Part shown: positions 57,287-64,000 of the stretch, one piece after another
Layout: every line of letters begins with the position of its first letter
Numbering within the stretch: position 1 is the first letter of the stretch
DNA from: an uncultured Roseibium sp.
GTDB lineage: Bacteria > Pseudomonadota > Alphaproteobacteria > Rhizobiales > Stappiaceae
Direction of reading: 5' to 3'
DNA length: 64,000 bases
Assembly (NCBI RefSeq): GCF_963669205.1
Contig: NZ_OY769915.1
Span: forward strand, 6,289,716-6,353,715
Translations under genes and position numbers: made by a program
The notes under the pieces: model-generated
What the model was told of the DNA's origin: nothing
What the model saw: the letters and a program-made list of their open reading frames with translations, nothing else
Database searches by the model: none

Positions 57287-60262
57287 ATGATCCGCGCCAT
57301 GTCGACGCAAGATTCTGCCCCCGCCCTCACCGCTGACGACCATCTCATCCTGGTCGACGGCTCCACCTTCATCTTTCGCGCCTACCACGCGCTGCCGCCG
57401 CTGACGCGCAAGCCGGACGGGCTGCCGGTCGGCGCAGTTTCGGGCTTCTGCAATATGCTCTGGAAGCTGCTGCAGGAGGGGCTGACGCCGGAAGAGGGCG
57501 ACGAGCCCACCCACTTCGCGGTGATTTTCGACCATTCGTCGAAGACGTTCCGCAATTCCATCTATCCCGAATACAAGGCGAACCGGCCGGAGCCGCCGGA
57601 AGATCTGGTGCCGCAATTCGGTCTGATCCGCGAAGCAACCCGCGCCTTTTCCGTGCCCTGCGTGGAACAGGAGGGCTTCGAGGCCGACGACCTGATCGCG
57701 ACTTATGCCCGCCAGGCCGCCGGCATGGGGGCCCAGGTAACCATCGTCTCCGGCGACAAGGACCTGATGCAGCTGATCGGTCCGAAGGTCGGCATGATCG
57801 ACACGATGAAGAACAAGGTCTTCGGCGAACCCGAGGTTTTCGAAAAATTCGGCGTCGGGCCGGACAAGGTCATCGAGGTGCAGTCGCTTGCCGGTGACAG
57901 CGTCGACAATGTTCCGGGCGTTCCGGGCATCGGCCTGAAAACGGCGGCGCTCCTGATCAACGAGTTCGGTGACCTGGAGACGCTCCTTGCCGGGGCGGAC
58001 ACGATCAAGCAGAACAAGCGCCGGGAAAACCTGATCGAATTCGCCGACCAGGCGCGCGTTTCCAAGGAGCTGGTGACACTGAAGCAGGACGTTCCGGTCG
58101 AAGTGCCGGTCGGGCATCTGACGGTCACCGATGTCGACGGTCCCAAGGCGGTCGGATTTCTGAAGGCTATGGGCTTCAGCACACTGACCAAGCGGGTGGC
58201 GGAGGAAACCGGCGCCGATCTCGCCAATGTCGAGCCGGCCGAATTCCAGGTTCCCGGCTGGGACGTGCCCGACCAGAAGGGCCGCATGGTCGAGCGCGAG
58301 GAAGCAGGCACCACCGGTGCGGCCGCTGCGGGCGACGGGACTGGCCCTGACGGCATGATGGTACCGCAGACGGTTGCCGATGCGCGCGTTGAAAGCGTCA
58401 AGGCGATCCCGATCGATTCCGGCGCCTACGAAACCGTGACGACTGTCGAACGGCTGCAGGAATGGTGCGACGCGGCCTTTGAAAAAGGCTATGTCGCCTT
58501 CGACACCGAGACCACGTCCCTCGATGCCATGCAGGCGGAACTCGTCGGCCTGTCGCTGTCCTGCGAACCGGGCAAGGCCTGCTACGTGCCGCTTGCCCAT
58601 GTCGACGGCGAGGGCGATCTTCTGGGCGGCGGCGGTCTGCTGCCCGACCAGATCCCGCTGAAGGAGGCGCTTGACGTGCTCAAGCCGATGCTGGAGGACA
58701 GGTCGGTTCTCAAAATCGCGCAGAACCTCAAATACGACTGGCTGGTGATGACCCGCTATGGCATCGACATCAGCCCCTGGGACGACACCATGCAGCTCTC
58801 CTACACCGTTGACGCCGGAAAAGGCGGCAACGGCATGGACGAGTTGTCCGAGCGCTGGCTCGGTCACAAGCCGATCCCGTTCAAGGAGGTCTGCGGCTCC
58901 GGCAAGTCGATGATCACCTTCGACAAGGTGCCGATCGACAAGGCGACCGCCTATGCGGCGGAGGATGCGGACGTGACCCTGCGCCTCTGGATGATCCTGA
59001 AGCCGCGCCTTGCCAGCGACCGAATGGCGACCGTCTACGAAATGCTGGAACGGCCGATGGTGCCCGTCCTGGCGCGCATGGAAAAGCGCGGCATTTCCGT
59101 TGACCGGCAGATGCTGTCGCGGCTGTCCGGCGACTTCGCGCAGGGAATGGCCGGGCTGGAATCGGAGATTTACGAGCTTGCGGGCGAAAATTTCAACATC
59201 GGTTCGCCCAAGCAGCTCGGTGACATTCTCTTCGGCAAGATGGGTCTTCCCGGCGGCAAGAAAACCAAGACCGGCGCCTGGTCGACATCTGCGCAGGTGC
59301 TGGAGGATCTGGCCGCCGAAGGCCACGAACTGCCGTCCAAGATCGTTGCCTGGCGTCAGCTCTCCAAGCTGAAATCCACCTATTCCGACGCCCTGCCCGG
59401 CTATATCAACCCGGAAACGGGCCGCGTGCACACATCCTATGCGCTGGCGGCGACCACGACAGGCCGCCTGTCCTCCTCCGAGCCGAACCTGCAGAACATC
59501 CCGGTGCGGACGGAAGCCGGCCGCAAGATCCGCCAGGCCTTCATCTCGGCCAAGGGACACAAGCTCGTCTCCGCCGACTACAGCCAGATCGAACTGCGTG
59601 TGCTCGCACACATGGCCGACATTCCGCAATTGAAGAAGGCGTTCGAGGACGGGCTCGACATTCACGCCATGACCGCAAGCGAAATGTTCGGAACGCCGAT
59701 CGAAGGCATGGATCCGATGGTGCGCCGTCAGGCCAAGGCGATTAATTTCGGCATCATCTACGGCATTTCCGCCTTCGGTCTTGCCAACCAGCTCGGCATC
59801 TCGCGCGGCGAGGCCGGCGACTATATCAAGACCTATTTCGAGCGCTTCCCCGGTATTCGCGACTACATGGAAGCGACCAAGAAAAAGGTGCATGCGGACG
59901 GGTACGTCAACACCATCTTCGGCCGCAAGGCGCACTACCCGGAGGTGAACACCAAGAACCCGAACATGCGCTCCTTCTACGAGCGCGCGGCCATCAATGC
60001 GCCGATCCAGGGTTCTGCCGCCGATATCCTGCGCCGCGCCATGGTGCGCATGGAAGACCGGTTGGCGGATGCCAGGCTCGACGCGCAGATGCTTCTGCAG
60101 GTACATGACGAACTGATCTTCGAGGTTCCCGACGCCCAGGTTGACGACACCTTGCCGGTCATCCGGGACGTCATGGAAAACGCCTGCGAACCGGTGCTGA
60201 AGCTGTCCGTCCCCCTGAAGGTCGACGCCCGCGCGGCGGACAACTGGGACGAGGCGCACTAG
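57287..60262 (+). CDS. polA: DNA polymerase I
   Basis: PolA fills gaps and removes primers. The 991-residue protein has an N-terminal 5'-3' exonuclease (ILVDGSTFIFRAYHALPP, SGDKDLMQLIG, SVDNVPGVPGIGLKTA), a 3'-5' exonuclease whose motif VAFDTETTSLDAM keeps the catalytic Asp and Glu (about 405), and the polymerase domain with SADYSQIELRVLAHM (about 762-776), RRQAKAINFGIIYGISAFGL and LQVHDELIFEVPD. All three activities look intact. ATG 57287 is used; ATG 57299 is an alternative start. Confidence 0.97.
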   Translation: MIRAMSTQDSAPALTADDHLILVDGSTFIFRAYHALPPLTRKPDGLPVGAVSGFCNMLWKLLQEGLTPEEGDEPTHFAVIFDHSSKTFRNSIYPEYKANRPEPPEDLVPQFGLIREATRAFSVPCVEQEGFEADDLIATYARQAAGMGAQVTIVSGDKDLMQLIGPKVGMIDTMKNKVFGEPEVFEKFGVGPDKVIEVQSLAGDSVDNVPGVPGIGLKTAALLINEFGDLETLLAGADTIKQNKRRENLIEFADQARVSKELVTLKQDVPVEVPVGHLTVTDVDGPKAVGFLKAMGFSTLTKRVAEETGADLANVEPAEFQVPGWDVPDQKGRMVEREEAGTTGAAAAGDGTGPDGMMVPQTVADARVESVKAIPIDSGAYETVTTVERLQEWCDAAFEKGYVAFDTETTSLDAMQAELVGLSLSCEPGKACYVPLAHVDGEGDLLGGGGLLPDQIPLKEALDVLKPMLEDRSVLKIAQNLKYDWLVMTRYGIDISPWDDTMQLSYTVDAGKGGNGMDELSERWLGHKPIPFKEVCGSGKSMITFDKVPIDKATAYAAEDADVTLRLWMILKPRLASDRMATVYEMLERPMVPVLARMEKRGISVDRQMLSRLSGDFAQGMAGLESEIYELAGENFNIGSPKQLGDILFGKMGLPGGKKTKTGAWSTSAQVLEDLAAEGHELPSKIVAWRQLSKLKSTYSDALPGYINPETGRVHTSYALAATTTGRLSSSEPNLQNIPVRTEAGRKIRQAFISAKGHKLVSADYSQIELRVLAHMADIPQLKKAFEDGLDIHAMTASEMFGTPIEGMDPMVRRQAKAINFGIIYGISAFGLANQLGISRGEAGDYIKTYFERFPGIRDYMEATKKKVHADGYVNTIFGRKAHYPEVNTKNPNMRSFYERAAINAPIQGSAADILRRAMVRMEDRLADARLDAQMLLQVHDELIFEVPDAQVDDTLPVIRDVMENACEPVLKLSVPLKVDARAADNWDEAH

Positions 60263-60574
60263 CAATGACGGCGCACAGACGAAATCGCCGCCCCGGACCT
60301 GATCCGGGGCCAAGCGTACTTGGAAATCCAAAGCATAGTCATCCCGGCCAAGCGGAGCGCGAGCCGGGATCGGGGAGCCACCGGTTTCTTTGGCGATGGA
60401 AATGCAGCGGCTCTCCGCTGCACTTGTCCGGAATGACGAACAGAGGGGGGGTGACCGCCTCCTGACCTCATCCTGAGGAGCGCAATCGCGCGTTTCGAAG
60501 GATGGGCGACTCACGCCTGCGCCTGCCGCCGATCCTTTGAGACGGACCTTTGGCCCTCCTCAGGATGAGGGGGT
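60263..60574. repeat. Cluster of dispersed repeats downstream of polA
   Basis: The stretch has ccccggacctgatccggggc (60292-60311), a segment including agccgggatcggggagcc (about 60362-60379, shared with 968-989 near the IS), and a large palindromic repeat at about 60471-60574 that mirrors the one at 9640-9756 (ctcatcctgagga at one end, tcctcaggatgag at the other). No gene is supported between polA and the cyclase gene at 60701. Confidence 0.75.
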
Positions 60575-60700
60575 TTGTGGAAACCAGCATCGTGCGTCAC
60601 CTCCACCGGAGGCATCCCGGATGACATTGCGCGAACCGCATCAATGCAAAACAATCTCAGGGCTCGGGACAGCGAGGCGACTGGGAAGGCCGAAAGGGAC

Positions 60701-61522
60701 CTAAACCATCGCCATCACGCGCGACGGTCCGCCCGTGCCGCCCCGGAATTTCGGAGCGCCGACGATCAGCGTTGCGCCGCTTGCCGGGAGTGCGTCGAGG
60801 TTGGCGATGCATTCGATGCCCCAGCGGTTGCTGGGCAGCCAGGCATAGTGCACGGCGAAATCAGGCGACGGGCCGAAATCGAGGGACAGCGTGTCGACGG
60901 CAAGGCCGACCACGTTCGCCTCGTCCATCAGCATCTGCGCCGCTTCGATGTGGAAGCCGGGGAAGTGCATGACGCCGTTCTCGTCGGCATTGCGGAACTT
61001 GTCCGTCGGAACCTGAACGCCCCACCCGGAATTCATGGCGACACAGGCACCGTCCGGAATGGCCCCGTTAGCCGAAATCCACGCCTTGAGATCATCCGGG
61101 GTTACCTGGGCATCCGCGTTTTCGGTCGCCTTGGCCTTGATGTCGATGATGCAGAGTGGGGCAACGAGGTTTTCGACCGGTATTTCCGCGACGGATTGGC
61201 CATCTTCGGAAAAGTGCAAGGGCGCATCCATGTGGGTGCCGGTATGCTCATTGTAGGTGAGGTTGAAAAGGTTGTAGCCGTCCTTGGCGAAATCAACGAG
61301 CTTTTCCTTGAAGAACTGCTGCTCTCCCCCGAACGTCGGGAAGGTCTCGTAAAGCTCGTGGGTCATGTCAGTGATCTTGGAAGGCGTTTGCGCCATCGCG
61401 GGCATGGCGCCCGTCGCTGCGGCTGTTGCGGCAAGCCCGGCGCCGACGGCCGTCGCCTTGAAGAAATCGCGCCGTGACAGCATGCGGTTCTTGACCGAAT
61501 TGATGACGCATAGATCGCACAT
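60701..61522 (-). CDS. Tat-exported cyclase-family metal-dependent hydrolase
   Basis: The 273-residue protein begins MCDLCVINSVKN and has a twin-arginine signal SRRDFFK (16-22) with a hydrophobic stretch up to about residue 45, so it should be exported folded. The catalytic domain matches the cyclase/kynurenine formamidase-like fold with the metal site HTGTHMDAPLHF (93-104), HFPGFHIEAA and the C-terminal GTGGPSRVMAMV. Members hydrolyse amides or esters of small aromatics; substrate is unknown. The ATG at 61522 has GAAGG. Confidence 0.88.
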   Translation of the reverse strand: MCDLCVINSVKNRMLSRRDFFKATAVGAGLAATAAATGAMPAMAQTPSKITDMTHELYETFPTFGGEQQFFKEKLVDFAKDGYNLFNLTYNEHTGTHMDAPLHFSEDGQSVAEIPVENLVAPLCIIDIKAKATENADAQVTPDDLKAWISANGAIPDGACVAMNSGWGVQVPTDKFRNADENGVMHFPGFHIEAAQMLMDEANVVGLAVDTLSLDFGPSPDFAVHYAWLPSNRWGIECIANLDALPASGATLIVGAPKFRGGTGGPSRVMAMV

Positions 61523-61834
61523 GGCATGTCCTTCCCGTTGTTTACCAAGGGGAATGCTGCCTTTCGGACAGAGAAAATGCGAGTCAAAAATTTTTAATGT
61601 TCGGCTTTCCGGCGGACTTGATGCGAGCGGACTGTCATCGAACCTGCCGCCGTCCGTCGCTTGCTGGAGATCGGTCGGACGGGAGGTTCCGGGGTCAGGT
61701 GCGTTGCACCAACACAGGCGCAACACCCTTTTATGATCCGGTACGGCCGCGGGACCGCATAGTTCTGGTTTTTATTGCAGTCGGCAGGCATTATAGTGCC
61801 GTGCTTAGACAAGAGAATCCGAAGTGGTGTACCC
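61523..61834. other. Divergent intergenic region, cyclase versus small protein
   Basis: The 312 bases between the divergent cyclase and small-protein genes contain short A/T-rich patches (61590-61597) and one small hairpin ggtgc-gtt-gcacc (about 61698-61710). No gene is supported. Confidence 0.4.
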
Positions 61835-62065
61835 ATGATCGTTTCAAATGCGACGAACGACGAACTACAGATCGACACCGAGCTTTGCCGGGCCATGTTC
61901 GAAAAAGATCCTGACAGGATGATCGAGCTGGTTTCGGAATGGCTGGAAACCAATGGCTTGGCCGTGAGCGAAACCTTTCAGATGCCCGCATATCTCGACA
62001 AGATTCTGGCGGGTGCAGACGGATATTCGGGTTCAGGGCGCACCTTCCGCATCTACGCGTCCTGA
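61835..62065 (+). CDS. Small hypothetical protein (76 aa)
   Basis: The 76-residue reading frame starts at ATG 61835 with weak ribosome-site similarity. The protein is acidic with a likely helical core (LCRAMFEKDPDRMIELVSEWLETNGLAVS) and a C-terminal YSGSGRTFRIYAS. It has no membrane segment. The family is not recognised. Codon use resembles real genes, but the start is uncertain (an ATG 60 bases upstream is open too). Confidence 0.5.
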   Translation: MIVSNATNDELQIDTELCRAMFEKDPDRMIELVSEWLETNGLAVSETFQMPAYLDKILAGADGYSGSGRTFRIYAS

Positions 62066-62171
62066 AGCCACAGACACTTGCGGTCCGGACGTCTCCGGCC
62101 AAAAGAGCTGAATGTCGCCGACGACAGGCCGGCGCAAAGCGGTGCCACGGGCGAATGGTCTCAGCCAACCC

Positions 62172-62435
62172 TCAGATCGCGATATCGCCGCTTTCCAGCG
62201 CTTCGGCAACGTAATCAGCGTCGTAATCTGACCAGTCATCTTCCTCGTAGAGTTCAAAGTCGTCGGACCCGTCATCCCCGAATTCGAGATCGACTTGATC
62301 AAGGACATCACGGAGATCGTCGCTCAGGTTATCCATGATGGCGTCAACGTCACCAAAGCGGTGGGACGAAAAGCCCATGTCTTCCGTGTCGGCGTCATAT
62401 GATACGTTTACAGTCTGATCGTTGAAGTACGGCAT
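62172..62435 (-). CDS. Small acidic hypothetical protein (87 aa)
   Basis: The ATG at 62435 has a perfect AGGAGG seven bases upstream, a strong sign of a real and well-translated gene. The protein of 87 residues is very acidic (for example ELYEEDDWSDYDADY near the end), with a beta-like start (YFNDQTVNVSYDADTED). It has no cysteine, signal peptide or membrane helix. Function is not known; it could bind cations or act as an adaptor. It faces the previous small gene tail to tail. Confidence 0.7.
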   Translation of the reverse strand: MPYFNDQTVNVSYDADTEDMGFSSHRFGDVDAIMDNLSDDLRDVLDQVDLEFGDDGSDDFELYEEDDWSDYDADYVAEALESGDIAI

Positions 62436-62739
62436 GTCATTTCCTCCTGTTAAGCGGGTTGCGCTGAGAGAGAAATGGGACCTGCCGGAAAAAATCAGTG
62501 TGACGTGTGTCACCGCTTGACTGCCGCGACGTCAAAACCCGACGATTTTGTGCGCCGGGTCACACTTGAACGGTGCGCGGCGCGCACAAAAGGCCCTGAA
62601 TCGGGCCCTGACGATGCCGCCCGTTTTGCGAATATGCCGGGCGCGGGCGAAGCAGGGGCCAAAGCGTTCCATATTTGTTCTTGAACTGCTGCAATTATTG
62701 TGTTTCCTTCCCGATACATCTTTAGGTAGAGGAGGGGGC
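62436..62739. other. Intergenic region before the ComM gene
   Basis: About 300 bases between the divergent small acidic gene and the ComM gene. Short reading frames on both strands lack ribosome sites and conserved sequence. Only the AGGAGGGGG directly before the ComM ATG is noteworthy. Confidence 0.5.
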
Positions 62740-64000
62740 ATGGTCAGCCGGGTCACGACGGTCGCCTTTCAGGGGATCGAGGCTGTTCCCGTCGACGTAC
62801 AGGTTCATGTCGGTCCGGGCATGGTCGCCTTCACTGTCGTCGGTTTGCCGGACAAGGCTGTCGCGGAAAGCCGCGAGCGTGTCCGCGCGGCGCTCTCCGC
62901 GTCCGGTCTGGCGCTTCCGGCCAAACGTGTCACTGTCAATCTTGCCCCTGCCGACCTGCCCAAGGAAGGCTCCCATTACGACTTGCCCATTGCGCTGGGC
63001 GTGATGGCGGCGATCGGTGCGATCCCGGGAGAATTTCTGGACGGTTATGCCGTGCTCGGCGAACTGGGCCTCGACGGTACGCTGGCCCCGGTGGCCGGAG
63101 TGCTTCCGGCGGCGATGGGCGCAAACGGGCTCGGCAAGGGATTGATCTGCCCGGAAGCCAGCGGCGGTGAGGCCGCCTGGGCGGATGCGGACATGGACAT
63201 TCTCGCCCCGCGCTCCCTGATACAGCTCGCCAACCACTTCAAGGGCACACAGGTCCTGTCCCGCCCGGCGGCGAAACTGCACGGCAATGCCGGGATCCTG
63301 CCCGACTTGGCCGAGGTCAAGGGACAGGAAAGTGCGCGCCGAGCCCTGGAGGTCGCCGCCGCGGGCGGTCACAACCTGCTCATGACCGGTCCGCCCGGAT
63401 CGGGCAAGTCCATGCTCGCAAGCCGTCTGCCGTCCATCCTGCCGCCGCTGACACCACGGGAGCTTCTGGAGGTGTCCATGATTGCCTCGCTTGCCGGGGA
63501 GCTGGCGGAAGGAAAACTCACCGACAAGCGGCCGTTCCGGTCGCCGCACCATTCCGCGTCGATGGCGGCTCTCATTGGTGGCGGCCTCAGGGCAAAACCC
63601 GGCGAGGTATCGCTTGCCCATAACGGTGTTCTGTTTCTCGACGAACTGCCCGAATTCAACCCGCAGGCGCTCGACAGCCTGCGCCAGCCCCTGGAAACCG
63701 GTGAAGCGGTGATCGCCCGCGCCAACCATCGCGTCACCTATCCCGCCCGCATTCAATTGATCGCCGCCATGAACCCGTGCCGGTGTGGCAATGCAGGCGA
63801 ACCGGGCCAAGTCTGCCGCCGCGGAGAGCGGTGTGCCGCCGAGTACCAGGCCCGCGTCTCCGGACCTTTTCTGGACCGGATCGACCTCCGGATAGACGTG
63901 CCGGCCGTCACTGCGGCCGACCTGATCGGCCCGGCCGAGGCCGAGCCGTCCAAGAGCGTTGCCGAGCGCGTTGCCGAAGCGCGCCGGATACAGGAAAGAC
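62740..64000 (+). CDS. YifB/ComM-family Mg chelatase-like AAA ATPase, 3' end outside window
   Basis: The reading frame is open from ATG 62740 (with AGGAGGGGG upstream) to the window edge, about 420 codons. The N-terminal ChlI-like part (VGLPDKAVAESRERVRAAL, VNLAPADLPKEGSHYDLPIALG) is followed by the AAA module: Walker A MTGPPGSGKSMLASRL near residue 211, FRSPHHSASMAALIGG, FLDELPEFNPQALDSLRQPLE, and the cysteine-rich MNPCRCGNAGEPGQVCRRG. ComM is a branch-migration helicase used in natural transformation of some bacteria. The C-terminus is missing. Confidence 0.93.
   Translation, partial: MVSRVTTVAFQGIEAVPVDVQVHVGPGMVAFTVVGLPDKAVAESRERVRAALSASGLALPAKRVTVNLAPADLPKEGSHYDLPIALGVMAAIGAIPGEFLDGYAVLGELGLDGTLAPVAGVLPAAMGANGLGKGLICPEASGGEAAWADADMDILAPRSLIQLANHFKGTQVLSRPAAKLHGNAGILPDLAEVKGQESARRALEVAAAGGHNLLMTGPPGSGKSMLASRLPSILPPLTPRELLEVSMIASLAGELAEGKLTDKRPFRSPHHSASMAALIGGGLRAKPGEVSLAHNGVLFLDELPEFNPQALDSLRQPLETGEAVIARANHRVTYPARIQLIAAMNPCRCGNAGEPGQVCRRGERCAAEYQARVSGPFLDRIDLRIDVPAVTAADLIGPAEAEPSKSVAERVAEARRIQER

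Noticed and set aside
57128..60514. Very long open frame on the minus strand opposite polA
   Set aside because: It is the antisense shadow of a GC-rich gene: polA on the plus strand has all conserved motifs, while the antisense product has no domain and no ribosome site.
62475..62756. Small open frames on both strands between the acidic gene and comM
   Set aside because: No ribosome sites and no conserved sequence; overlapping frames in both directions.
1..64000. CRISPR arrays, rRNA or tRNA genes
   Set aside because: No regularly spaced repeats and no tRNA-like T-loop with matching stems were seen by eye; a covariance search would be needed to exclude tRNAs fully.

Overview
The window is GC-rich chromosomal DNA of an alphaproteobacterium. 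Gene content and order (hisB-DUF2628-hisH-hisA-hisF-hisE-coaA, glnD-murJ-trpS, a RegB/RegA redox pair, an OlsB-like ornithine-lipid acyltransferase, Tim44-MltA-Smr, dispersed Rhizobiales-type palindromic repeats) fit the Hyphomicrobiales; a Stappiaceae (Roseibium/Labrenzia-like) genome is my best inference. Most genes are housekeeping, and no rRNA, tRNA or CRISPR array was seen.

Layout: 1-1.1 kb holds the 5' part of an IS110-family element with its non-coding left end, apparently sitting in a dispersed repeat. 1.1-9.6 kb carries an alpha/beta hydrolase, trpF-trpB, two small genes, trpA, accD, folC and an unknown periplasmic protein. 9.6-15.2 kb has a repeat cluster, an Ada-like regulator/alkyltransferase, an Lrp regulator divergent from arginase and ornithine cyclodeaminase, then pyrF and an SDR. 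15.4-20.6 kb is the histidine operon with two tandem DUF1330 genes inside it, ending in hisE and coaA. 20.7-28.5 kb holds a chemoreceptor, a multidomain periplasmic protein with VHL-like and MliC-like domains, regA, regB, secB, an AhpD-like protein and a MoeB/ThiF-like enzyme. 28.5-32.3 kb is hrcA divergent from rph-rdgB-hemW.

32.6-48.8 kb holds a PHA depolymerase fused to a helix-hairpin-helix tail, DUF2852, a metallopeptidase, a small secreted protein, a P-loop protein, a class A penicillin-binding protein, an OlsB-like acyltransferase, a hybrid histidine kinase, trpS, murJ and glnD. 49.0-51.7 kb is the most unusual part: a tightly packed three-gene cassette (Cdc48/FtsH-type AAA unfoldase, membrane-anchored TPR protein, signal-peptidase-like membrane protein lacking the usual serine), partly AT-rich. 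51.8-57.2 kb returns to core genes (XRE regulator, smr, mltA, Tim44-like, fxsA, acyltransferase, RidA). 57.3-64 kb has polA, a second repeat cluster, a Tat-exported cyclase-family enzyme, two small unknown proteins and the start of a ComM/YifB ATPase.

Working together: trpF, trpB and trpA complete late tryptophan synthesis, though trpA is physically and probably transcriptionally separated from trpB. Arginase plus ornithine cyclodeaminase convert arginine to proline under likely Lrp control. RegB/RegA is a redox-sensing pair. The strongest candidate for an undescribed system is the AAA-TPR-S26-like cassette; other notable features are the IS110 left end that may encode a bridge RNA, the VHL-MliC protein beside regBA, and the PhaZ-HhH fusion.
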